NCBI GenBank assembly: GCA_907165135.1
Contig: OU015569.1
Location: 6,386,001-6,450,000 of the forward strand
Origin: Oikopleura dioica
Taxonomy: Eukaryota > Chordata > Appendicularia > Copelata > Oikopleuridae
Direction of reading: 5' to 3'
DNA: 64,000 bases
The position numbers were made by a program, and so were the translations under genes. This document shows, piece by piece, positions 34,641-46,060 of the stretch. The notes below the pieces were generated by a model. The model saw only the letters and a list, made by a program, of their open reading frames with translations. It was not told the DNA's origin and did not search any database. Within the stretch, counting starts at the first letter, position 1, and the number at the start of each line of letters is the position of its first letter.

Positions 34641-37600
34641 CTAGTTTAGGTAAGTGTGCGCGTTAAATTGCGGCGTTAGGATGGCTTGGCGATGGTGGAA
34701 AACCTTGAGGTGATAGATTTTGCGGCGGTTCTCGCGGCGCTTGAAAAAGTCGAGTTTCTTTTTCGGCGCGAGGTGCTGGGGCTGGTGGCTGCTCTCGCAG
34801 CTGTGCTCCGACACCGTCGAGCCAGCTTGGCTGTTCGAGCTTTTCGGAATCAAAGAGGAGTCGTCGTCAGAAATGGAAACGCCCGAGTCCGAATCTCCGG
34901 ACAATCTCGCTGATCGTACCAGCTAATAATCAAGAGTAATTAACCAGAATTACGAGAAATTAACATTTGTGAACTGAATATTCGATCGCTCAGATATTCC
35001 TACTGAATAAAAACAGAAGCTAGAAGTGCAGAAAAATCACTTTCAAACTTACTTTTTCCAACTCCTGCTGGCTGCGGCGATTGCGCCTTGTCCGTCGGTT
35101 CTTTACAATTATCTCATCAGCAACACTGAAAGAAAGATACAGTCGATTTTTCGGAAGAGAGAACTGTTACATGGTAACTGTTTGGGTAGAAAATGCCAGC
35201 GATTTAACGTTAAAATAGCTCCGGCCGAGTGATGTCGCTTTGATTTGCGGCAAAACAAGCGTTTTTTCAATGTTAAACGGTAATAGAATTTTCTCAGAAA
35301 GCGGAAAATATGCTTCTGACATCTGCAGGAAGACATGGACCCTTTCCCGGGGAGTAGTTGTTTCTGCGGGACAACGGCTAATTAACTTAGAGCATAGTGA
35401 GTGCTGCGAATATACTTAGTAACGAGCTCGAAAAGACCTTCTAACGTGAGAACATTTAAAAATGCTCTAACGCTAATCTGAAATTAGCGATTTGGATTTT
35501 CTTGGATCAAAAACTAAGTCCGCCGAAGCGAGCCAAACTTATTAGAAAATATTTTAATTACTTCAAGGGCCTTGCTACGTTTTCTGTTGGGTCAAAATAG
35601 CCAAAAAACAAGTTCAATTAATTAAGCACCTGAGTTGCAGCTTAAATAATTGTTGAAAGGTAAGTCATGCTTCCCGAAACAAGCCAAAATATAAAAGTAA
35701 TATCTTTCGATATGAGATGTTAGCGACAGATTTTGTACAATTCGGGCTTCTAGGAACAATCGGATAGGTCAATTCAGGAGGTGGTTTCAATTTTTGGATT
35801 TACAGTTTCATGTCGATCCAAGAAATTGACGTCCAAAGTTACTGTTTAAAAAAATAATGAAATCCAGACAGAAAACATTTCCTTTTGACATGTCTTATTC
35901 TTCCGAGAGGCCGCAGTTCTCTACCCTGTTACCCTTTTAGTGGACTTTGTTCAACACTTACACTGACTCTGGAGCTTGTTTGGGAGGACTTTCTTTAGTT
36001 GGTTGTGTAGGTAGTATCAGCTCACATTCGTCGCTGGCTTCGACGGGTCTCAAAGATCTAAGAGGTGCGTTCGTACTAAGCCAAACATGCTCCAAGACCT
36101 CTTTGGCTTCCGGTCGATTGCTAGAATTTATTATAATTTTGGCACAAGTTGACTTTCCATACTTTGGTCTCGCTTGGCAAAGCGAGGAAATCAAGTCGAT
36201 CGAGGCCTGGCTCTTGTCTTCCCATTCTTCGTCATCGAAGTCTAAGTCAACTCAAGTGCGGATTTTCACATCTTTCTAACTTAGCAATAACGGCATTGAA
36301 TTGCTCGATCCGCTCCTTGGCTCACGTTTAAGTAAGTATCTTGAATGTCTTCTCCGGCAAAAGGTGAGAGTCCCGTCAGCATGACATAAATAACACAGCC
36401 GAGCGACCAAATGTCGGCAGCAGGTGTTACCGGTGAATAATCCAATATTTCTGGAGCTGAAATTCCCATAAGTGTTCCCTTTCACTCATACATAATCGCC
36501 CTTTGCGCTTGTTCGCCGCCACGTGCGTCCCGAGTTCTCAAGCGGAAAAATATTCTCCCGACTGTGAACTTTTTCGCAAACTTGTATGCAAAACAAACTA
36601 GCAAAAGCAGATTTTAAATGATATGGCTACGCGCCCAGAGCTAATGAAAACGAACAGAGCCGTTCTGAACAACTGTCTTGAAGAACAGAAGACTGGTCAT
36701 TACACGGCGCTTCTTGCCACTTGAGTCCGATTTATGAATTTGGAGAAGAGCGCGGCGCTAAAATCGTAACCCCTTGACCCACTAGAACCACGGCGTAACC
36801 AGTTATGTTAATTCGGAAGAAGATTCCTCTGTTATCAAAAGAGCAGGGCTCTCAATAAAGTCCAGATTATTAAAAAATCGCGGTCGAAATCAAAAATAGA
36901 ATTACCAGTGTATTCAGGCGTGCCGGAAATCTCGCAAACCTTCTGTCCAGGTGGAATCTTTCGCGATAGTCCAAAATCAGCGAGACGACAGTTTCCATCG
37001 TCTGAGAGGAGAATATTCTGCGGTTTCAGATCCATGTGCACAATGTGCTTACTGTGAATAAAGGCTTCGTTGAGGTTTGCATCGCGTCTTTTTAAAATCA
37101 ATTCTCGAAAATTGCATTTTGGAATTTAACTTTTGCAAATTTAGACTCTCAAAGTCGATGATGCTGGTTGATTAAATCACTCACGATAAACTGTGTTTGG
37201 CGCAAGCTTGATTCCAGCAAATGAATGAGAAATGAGTTCTAACGCATCAATCGAGCTTACTGTACAGGTGGCTGGCTTCGAAAATTACGCCGCCACCTAA
37301 TGTGGTGAAGCGATAATTTAGTTTAACTGTGCAGCACGGGCGCCAATCCGGCACCGGCAGAGAATTCTTTCTTCAAATGCTCAACAGTGACAGCACGTAA
37401 AGAAGCTTCTGATTTCAATTTCACATGTATAAAAATAATCCCATGGTATTTGTAGACGTGGGCGTACACGTGAGCAACTGGCAATTGTTTTCAATGAAAT
37501 TAACTTATCGCGCAAACCCTTTCTAGTGCGGACGTAACCTGTCTAGTCGCTTCTTTTGCTTCGTCTTCCGTGAACGGGCATTTGCCGACGCAGTATTCAA

Positions 37601-40600
37601 AAATGTCCCCCCTCGTCGCGCTAAAGCAAGTCTCATTTATACTCTAGTTGCTTTTTCTTACAGTTCCATCACAATCACCATTTCTGAGCGGTGTCTGTAG
37701 AAGGCTTCCATTCCGATGATGTAGGGATGTACTCCCACTTCGCTGTGCAGTCTGGCTTCGCGCTCGACATCGCCGCGCTAGAATAATTCAGTCAGTTGAG
37801 TCCTTCAAATCAGACCCGAAGAGTTGAAGTCATCGCTTCCGAGTAGGTCTTGATAAAAAAATAGGTCGAGTCCCTTTTCAAAATTGCATTATCTAATCTC
37901 AACGCCTCTGACGCTTTTCTGGGGCTGTTCCCTGATTGCATCCTCCCTCCAATACCGTATCCGCAATATCCGAAGAGCAGAGGCAAGCAGTACTTATGCT
38001 TGTGCTTAGTGGCGCAATTTTAGTAATTTGTGCGCGAATTCCACTGCTTTTAAAAGAAAAATATTTCTGGTCACGCAGTACACTTTACTTTGGCAACGTT
38101 TGCCTGCCGAAAATAAAGAAGCGCTTCCTACTTAAACCTGCAAATTGCATCACACTCTCTGTCTCTCTAAGGGCATCCCCGTCGATAAGACAGTCCCTCG
38201 AATTGGCGGTCAATAGCGTTCGTGTTTCCAAATTAAAGCCAAGCTAGAATCTAATTAGGCCGACGGCGTGTTCAGTGGATTACGTAAGAACTGCGAAGCA
38301 GATGACATTTGAGACATTTGGACGAATTTCAGCGAATTTGCTCTCGAAGGTCATCGCGCCCTGCCTCACGTTTCCGACAAAACCAGTTATCATCCCCAAT
38401 TTAGAAAGTAAATGAGAGCAAATTTTAGATTAAACCCTCTGCGAATTAATAAAAATGGAATTAATGCAGTAATGCGATGAGAAAAGAAGGAAAATGTATT
38501 TGTTCGAAAATAAGTCGCCGAATTTGTGAGATCCAATTGTCCGAAATGAAGGGCACTTGAACGCGCTTTTGGTGGAAAAATTATGTGGCGCGGCGGGATG
38601 CCCCCAAAGTTTTTTTAACGCCCGCTTGTAAGAGTCGCTTGACCAGCGGAATGTCGTGCAGTATGTCCTTCCGTGAACACAAGTAGCTCCCAATAAATAA
38701 AAATGAATAGACGGCCGTTTGGGCTAAACAGCAGGGCAATTGAAACGGGCGCTTCTTGAGCAGGGGATCAACTTAGTCGGCCGAGCGTCCCAAAGCAAAA
38801 AAAATGAGGCTTCGTTTATCTTTCCAGGAGAAAGACGCAAAAAACAATATTGAGATCAATTAGCGGGTGTCAGGATCGGCATTTCGCAATTGCAAAGTCG
38901 CCGTGTGTTTTGACATTCAATAGATACGTTCGGTATCGGGCTAGAATGGGAGGAGATCAATGGCTTACCCTTGCTATGCGAAACAATTACCACGCACTAG
39001 ATTATAGCGTAAGCAATGCTCGATCATGCACCCAACAAAGATAAGTACTGAATCTGCAGGAGAGCACGGAAACGGGGGATTATGAAAGGCAAGTGCACGT
39101 GCAATTAATCTCGGCAAGGAACTCTGTCTAAAGCAGAGATGTTAAATTTAGCTAAGTACTTCTGTTCATTCCGGACGCGGTTATTAGCCCGGTGCTGCGG
39201 CCCTGTGGCTGCCTGGAAATTGGATTCGGCGATATTCCTCTAGCCCTTCATCCCTTTGCAGAAAATCCCCTTTGCACCTGTTTTGAGCTTCGCCAATATA
39301 TATTTATTTATCTTATTTTCCACAAAACGCGTTTCTTCTCGGCAAAAATTTCTCAAAGCGAATTGCATGGTAAATAGATAATAAAGTTGTTGCGCCATCA
39401 ACGGACCAGCGACTGTTATAAAAAGTGCTTCTTGTGTAATCTAGAATTTATCGCAGTCTTGTGCCACAGTCTTGTCCAAGCTCTGATCGAAATCAATTGC
39501 TTATCAGTAGTTCTACTGTCGCAAAACAAAGACCAATGTTCCCAAAGAAGCTTATCACAAATTGAATATCGAGGAGATGAGCCAAATCTGTATCCTTCGA
39601 ATCGATTTTTAATCCGCAAATGGAAATTTAGCTTTCTCTTGATAAAAGTATTCAGACGGGGGGCACGACACAGGTGCCATTCTTGAAAAAGCGAAAAATG
39701 GTGAAAATTCAGTAATTAGGGGACTGATTATTTTTCGTTCGCAGAAAATGGCCGATATTACGAGAAAACCACAGGCAGGGGCGAGCTAATCACTGCGTTC
39801 GCAATGAAAAGAGCCTTCAAGCAGAGGCCACTGGCATTTGATTCTTGCGCACAAGGGCCACGTTTCTTACCTTGACAAACTTTCCAGCGAAGACTTTTCC
39901 TGTCGATCTGTCTTCCAGCCGCTTGACCACGCCAAATTTTCCTCTGAAATATTTTTGTTAACGCAAATTCTTCATTTTTGTTCTCATCGAAGCTTATTTG
40001 TAGAACAGACGCTGTAATCACAGTCAGACCTATTCAAAGTAAACTTCAATATTTTCTTCACTGGGCTTAAATATTCTGGGGCGTCTAAATAGGAGCACTT
40101 TCAAATTGATATTTATCATCTTCTCGGCGATAGTCATTAATACGATTAGCGGTTCTACTCGGAATCCAAAAAAAAGTACCCGAAACGCGTTTTTTTCGGA
40201 GCAGAGGCGAAACTAAAAGTCTCGAGGACTTTCTGAAAAAGTTTCTTATGCGTTACTTGTCGTTATGTTCCTATCTAACAACGTGGAAGGGGGCGTAAGA
40301 TGTGAATTAATCGCCGAGAGGATATCCGCATTACGAGTTTTTATCAATTGCGAGCTCCAGTTCCGCACGGAATAACGTGACGAAATTAGAACTAATCCCA
40401 GATTACAACCTGAAAACAATGACGCGAAACTTCTATTAATCTTATCTCCATTTATTATTCCCTAGTTCAAAGCTCCAGGAACATGTTCCGAGGGTTTGAA
40501 AAATTTGAAAATGACGTGGGACAAGTCCGTTCCGACGGTTAAGGGACAGGAGAAAATAAGGATACATGGTTATCTTGTTTGGAATATGCATTTTTAACTG

Positions 40601-41792
40601 GCGTGGATGAACGAATTGTCCACCCAAACACCTTTATGCTTATCCCAAAAGTGTGTAGAGCGGATCAAGGAGCCTTTTACACCGAATTCCGCTGAGAAGT
40701 GGTTAAATATTTGCCTCCGCGAAATCCCACTAGAAAATAAATACGCAAAAAAGAACGCCTTTTAAAAAATCAAAGCAATCTTGAACCGGTTTACATAATC
40801 TGAATGCTAAGAGCGAGTTCGATTTCACGGACTGTACTCATGGGAATCGTAAACGAGCCATCCAGAGCTGAGCTCAAAGGTCTGCTATCAAGGAATGAAA
40901 ATTTATCATTAATAAATCAAGAGCCTGTCGGATGGTGATTTCGCGTAAATATTCACGGGGCGACCTTTTGGCTCGTCATATCATCACTTTCGCCTCATTG
41001 ACAACTCATAAAATCCTTCATCTTATGGATCGTAGCGGAAATTTTCCAAAATCCTCGGCTATTTTTATTTTGGGCAGCAGATTAGCGAAAGTATAAGAAT
41101 AGCCGCCTCATAAACGTAACGTTATTGCGTTACATTCCAAGACTAAGTATTATGAGAGTCCTGTATCACTGCTAAATAGAGCGGCCAATGTACTATTCCA
41201 GCTCATGTCAGAAACAAAATTAAATAGTGAACGAAAAGCGCACCCGCCTGAGAAGTATCCAAGATTTTGATAAGTGACATTGTTCTGGCGAGCTGCGCAG
41301 CTGCCCGCGCAGAATACGGGCAATTACAAATGCTTGGTCAATATTAGAAAATCCTTTGCGAAGCCGTCGACAAGCAAATCTGCGGCGAGCGCTCCACCGG
41401 ATGATCTTCACTGCGCGTCCTCACTTGGCGATAAGGGCGATACAGAATCGCTCAGATTAATGCGCAGCGACGATCAAACAGCTTATCAAAAACCAAAAAT
41501 TTCAACTAACGACATGTTTACAGGAATTCGTCTCGAAATTCTTAGACCTTCACGTGCCGTTCTACTTTCTCTTTAAAATTGCCAAGAAAATCGTCCATAC
41601 CTGGCTATAACTTTATCTCCAACAATAAATCGGTCTGAAATGGCACTGGAGTAGGTCACCAGATCTCCTTGGTGCTCGTGATCGAGCACCGTCATGCTCT
41701 GCTCTCTTTGCGGCAATTTCCCAAGCGAATTCTTTCGTGTTTTCGTCTTCTTCTCGTTTCCAACCTTCTTCCAGAACAAAATTGAAACGGTC
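34641..41792 (-). CDS. DRAK/STK17-like serine/threonine kinase
   Basis: Exons: 41601-41792 (5' limit of coding not established), 39871-39943, 37662-37777, 37539-37620, about 36906-37090, 36316-36456, 36163-36241, 35962-36120, 35053-35125, 34641-34922. Kinase elements in order: [12 protein letters not shown] then [20 protein letters not shown] (glycine loop and ATP lysine), the alpha-C helix exon ([12 protein letters not shown]), the hinge VIVMEL, the catalytic loop [23 protein letters not shown] (DFG), GTPEYTAPEIL, and [12 protein letters not shown]. The last matches the STK17A/STK17B (DAPK-related) signature, and those kinases act in apoptosis and actomyosin control. The C-terminal tail is basic then serine-rich and ends in a lysine/arginine-rich exon. 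The intron at 36242-36315 has GA-AG borders; the one at 36121-36162 is in frame. The join between 37539 and 37090 is uncertain. The 5' introns are about 1.7-2.1 kb, large for this genome. Confidence 0.85.
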
Positions 41793-43900
41793 CTGTAAAA
41801 TTATTTAAGAATAAAAAATAATACGCGAGAAGCGTTGTGTGCCTAAACGCCGCAGGCAAGGACGAGAGAAAAAATTCTCGTCCAAAATCGCTAAGCTAAT
41901 ATTTGCGCTTGAGAATTTTGTTTCTGCTTTGACCTCGCGGCACCCGCTTTGATCAGCCAGATTTTTCACAAGTTATCGTGGGTTCATTGGGCACTCATGG
42001 AAATTTCAAAGGGGCGTCCTTAATATTCGCCAGAGAACGGTGATGAGCCACGGAAGACAGCAAGTCGCAGTCAGAATAAAATGGATAAACTCGACTAAAC
42101 TTTGACTTTAACGAAATGTCGCATTAATTTTTTCTCAAATATTCGCGAAATAAGCTCCCTTCTACAAGCGCATGACTGGTGGTTTATTATTTGAGCGCCT
42201 GACGTGCTTATGTTAATATATTTCGATAATTGAAATAATATTTCTTACTCAAAATTGGAAGGAAAAAGTTCATTACAAAAATTCTGTTTGCGCTTTTTTT
42301 CTGGAGACTACTATTTGGCGAGCTCAAGCACTCTGATTTAAGAAAATATATAAATGTAATCGGTAAATTATGACACGTTTTTACGACGCCGTCAACATGC
42401 TGCTCAGAGTGAACAGGTGTTCCAAAACACTAATAATCCCTCCTTCTGAAGGCAGTGACCGTTTCCGGCAGCAGTAGAAAATGCGATCCCACGGCTGCTG
42501 GTGGCGTAAAAAATGAGAATGTTAAGATTAAATATTTGATATAAAATATTTGGCATTTACCTGCGTCCGAGTCCTTCCTTTCCTCCGCGTGCAATAATAA
42601 ATCTCTTTCTTCAAACGATAGAATTCTGTTGAGTCTTTTCCGCGACTCAAACAAGGACTGAAAAAATGTTGGGGAAATTTTGTAGACAGGAAGTATGTGT
42701 ATAAAACAAGGTTTTAGGAGACAGAAGACGTTGCGCGCCGTATTCTTGAGCCCAGAAACGCGAGAGGCTCCAGCGCGCCATCGCCGAAAAAAGTCAGCAA
42801 AACGCAACCTAGCGCTGCGCTAAAGCTACCAGCCTCCAACCTCGCTTCACAATGACACAAATCTATTCACATTCTCTGGTAACAATACCTCCTCCAGCTA
42901 GAATGGACCCATATCTTTAATTTTTCATCTACCTGCTCCAGTATTCGCATCAATAATAAAAATAAAAAAAAATCGTTTCTAACAGATCAAGTGATTTTAT
43001 CTTCGAGTTCTAGTTTCGATATTTTACTCTTATTCGAGAACTTTAAAAAATGTCTTCTGAATTGAGAATAAGACAATACTGATTTTGATAAGGAAAGTAG
43101 GCTATACTACATAGGCTCTTGATATAATTTTCATCGGACTCTTCTTCGCCGCGATCGGATTGAAGGCCTCAATGTTAGGGAACTAACGGCCGCTAATGCT
43201 AACAAATGACGAAATTTATTTTGCATAAATTTTTTGAACGCTGACTGTGTGAGATTCTGCTGACCGTTAGGTAGCAAATGCGCATGCACGTGAGAATGGA
43301 ACTGAAAGCGGAGGAGTGAATAAGACAAATGAGCGGTTGAGGTAGCGATGACTGGCTTCGATTTGGGATTTGAGACCGGTACTCTTTTGTGAAGCCGTAA
43401 TTCCTCACGTTTGGTCAAGGGTACCTGCCATCTAACATGAAACATGTCATGTTTCACACGCGGCAGGACAGCTAATTGGGACAAACGCTGTCCGTTACAG
43501 TGACTTGATTACCGCGTGTTCCCGGAGCAAGCTGAGGAGCGATAATTTCGCCGAGTGACAGGCCGGAAGTCGAGCAATTAGTTGTGTTTTGAAGAAATTG
43601 CTCCACCAGGTCATATTTCTAACCTGATTTGTTCGGTTTTATCCCCATGAAAACATAACTCCAGAGACACCTGATGTCGATTTGCTTAATTCGGTTTATT
43701 ATCCTTCGTTACGAGTCATGTACAAATGAGATTCATAAAGTATTGCGTAGTATTGCATCCTATCAGATGAAATAAGCAGTTTAGGTTCTTCTAGTTAGCG
43801 GTTTGACCACAAAATAGAAGAAAAACCCTCTAGGAATACTATTCTGGAGACAAGGAAGAAATGATGTTTCTAGAACCACCAATGTTTCCATGATGCTCTT
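41793..43900. other. Mostly non-coding region upstream of the kinase
   Basis: Apart from a weak minus-strand candidate at 42430-42807, no coding signal is supported. It may hold the missing first exon and promoter of the kinase. An open frame at 43131-43484 (-) has low-complexity basic residues only and was not accepted. Confidence 0.3.
42430..42807 (-). CDS. Weak candidate small basic protein
   Basis: A minus-strand frame starts MRFADFFRRWRAGASR. A plausible GT-AG intron leads to a helical exon (SLFESRKRLNRILSFEERD), and a second phase-1 intron leads to a short final exon ending RRRDY. No family is recognised. The middle part could instead be an upstream exon of the kinase gene, although its phase does not match the known kinase exon. 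Confidence 0.25.
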   Translation of the reverse strand: MRFADFFRRWRAGASRVSGLKNTARNVFCLLKPCFIHILPVYKISPTFFQSLFESRKRLNRILSFEERDLLLHAEERKDSDAGKCQIFYIKYLILTFSFFTPPAAVGSHFLLLPETVTAFRRRDY

Positions 43901-43919
43901 CAACTAGTTAAAATGCGAG

Positions 43920-44494
43920 GCTTTTGTCGTAAAAGAGAAAGATCAGGTAAAGCCCCATCTGAAAATACAATTAACTACTTTTAAGCATGGGAAAAATTAA
44001 TGCCCCCGATCGGGGTACCCGGAAGCGAGTTTACAGAAGTCGCCCTGGAAGTACGGTATACATGCAGTCAGAGTTGGTGAGAGAGGATTCGGAAGAGTTC
44101 GCGAAAAGTGTCGGAGTTGACAAAAACAGTCTAGTCGTTCTCCGATACCGTCTTCATGTATTGAATAAAACATTTTTGGAGTAATTACGGCATCAGTTAG
44201 AAGATCTTGATCATTTCATTCAGACCGACGGCAAAAAAGTTAACAAGAATGACTAAACTTCTCACTAAGCTCAGGAGCGAAAAGTACCGCGAGATAGGAG
44301 CAACATCAATCGACGAAATCATTCCCGATGGTACTCAATGCGAAGAAGATCGATTACTAGCAGCACTCAAAGAACTCGAGAGTAGAGTGAAAGAACAAAA
44401 ACGCAAAACTAAGATGGCCCAAGAATCTATTTCAGAAGAGGCTACTTCACTTGCATCGACTTCTCAAGATGCATCTACATCACAAGATACATAA
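43920..44494 (+). CDS. Unrecognised protein with charged helical C-terminus
   Basis: The final parts are best supported: an exon ending at a GT donor near 44157 (SLVVLRYRLH), a phase-0 exon 44195-44239 (LEDLDHFIQTDGKK), and the last exon 44277-44494. The last exon encodes a lysine/glutamate-rich helix (LLAALKELESRVKEQKRKTK) and a serine/threonine-rich tail with repeated STSQD units. The start is unclear: MRGFCRKRERS at about 43910 or MGKINAPDRG at 43987. AATAAA follows at 44528. I cannot assign a family; it is probably a small coiled-coil protein. Confidence 0.5.
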
Positions 44495-44527
44495 AAAGTT
44501 TCTGCTTTCGTATATTATTTTAATTTC

Positions 44528-44533
44528 AATAAA
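44528..44533 (+). terminator. Polyadenylation signal
   Basis: AATAAA 34 bases after the stop at 44494, with a second copy a few bases on. Confidence 0.6.
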
Positions 44534-44748
44534 CGCTCAATAAACCGATTAAACCTTGACAGTACGGAAGCGCTCTGCTGAGACGCTTCTGTGATTTCTG
44601 AGTGTTGAAATATGGGAACCGTGTTGGATATATTCAAAGGATTGCACAGTCGACGGTTTCGGAAAAGAGAAAGGATACAGAAAATAAGAAATAAGGGTTT
44701 TAGACTTAAATATGGAAGTTTGTTTTTATTCTAGGACGGCGAAGATCT

Positions 44749-45880
44749 TTAGCCGGAGTAGGTAATGACTAGCCACGAGATGATGAAATAGAACAGAACC
44801 ATTGGATAGACAGCGAGAAACCGGCGATCTAGACTGCTTTCAAGAAAAATTCTTTCAACAAAACTCACCTGATGGGGCAGTGTCTCCAATAAAACACATA
44901 GCAGCTCTAGAACTCCAGCCAAAGGCGACGAGAGTGACGATAAAACGAAGGGCGAACTTTTAAGGGATTCAGAGTGTGGATCGAATTATTTACTGAAATT
45001 GCGATAGCATGGGTATTTTTTGAACCCGTGGCAGAAATGCGCCTTGCGTAGATAGAAGAACAAGTCTGCAGAATAATAACGCGCCTACTAGTGGAGCGAT
45101 GCAGTAGCCAAGAACGCACACCTGAAATGCAAATGTTAGGTTTTCTTCTTCATTAGCAGTGTTACCGATTGAAAGAACGAAATAGTGCCGCCAAGCAATT
45201 TGTTGTTGATTGTGACGACTGCGGAGCCCATCCAGAAGAGGACAAAGAACTGTGTAAAGTGAGGACCACCTTGGCCTTCGTGCAAAATCGCTCCGACAAC
45301 CATGCAGAGCAAAAGAGGACCCCACAGATCCCAGTCACGGAGAAGCAAATTTGATCCCTAGTGAAATATTTAAAAACTGTTATTTTACAGTATTCTGTAG
45401 CGAAGAATGTTGATTTATTGAAAAAGCAAGTTAGAAAAAATCAGTAGAATCTAATACGAATTTAGTTAATCACCCTACGCGCCCCGAATTTCACTGAAAA
45501 TATCAACCAGGAGATAAATTTTCGCGGTACTGATACTGATCTTCTAGCAATTATAAAATACCTCTTTGCTTTCATGAAATTCGCTCACAGAAACTTGCCA
45601 AATGTATTTCTGAGTAAGTTCAGTAAATTATTCGACTCCTTCTGGTAAAGACATTCAGGCGTACCTCTTTCAGTGGGAAGACGACATGTTTGAATTTGTG
45701 GGCAACATCGCGCAGATCTCGCATGATCGTTTCTCGCACTGGCTCGTCGAAATCGTCGTCGTCACAGACTGAATAAGTTCCATTCCAAGTTTGCTAAGGA
45801 TGCGTACCTGTCATGATGGGTTGGTCCATCTCACCGGACAAGTCACCGAAGCTGTAACTCGTCGACTCGAATTCAGCCAT
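44749..45880 (-). CDS. yipf6: YIPF6, Yip1-family Golgi membrane protein
   Basis: Six exons: 45808-45880, 45665-45768, 45166-45357, 45026-45121, 44869-44956, 44749-44828, giving 210 residues (human about 236). The acidic cytoplasmic N-terminus has the conserved DEPVRETIMRDLRDVAHKF. Five hydrophobic segments follow, including WGPLLLCMVVGAI, KLLGGTISFFQS and CVLGYCIAPL, in the order of vertebrate YIPF6. The final exon (DRRFLAVYPMVLFYFIISWL) matches the last helix. Yip1 proteins work in ER-Golgi vesicle traffic with Rab GTPases. It lies 180 bases downstream of MMS19 on the same strand, with no AATAAA between, so shared transcription is possible. Confidence 0.93.
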
Positions 45881-46060
45881 TTCTTAATGTTTTCGCATAA
45901 GTCGACCGTTCATTAGTTACGCTACCAAGATAGCAATCATTATCCGTTCACGAGTTGCATGTCAGTTTTTGGATTAGTTGAAGAATCTTTTTTGCTTCAA
46001 TCAGAAAGAACAGTAGACAATCAATGTTATTTAACTAAACTAGCATCAGGCTCGTTGCAA

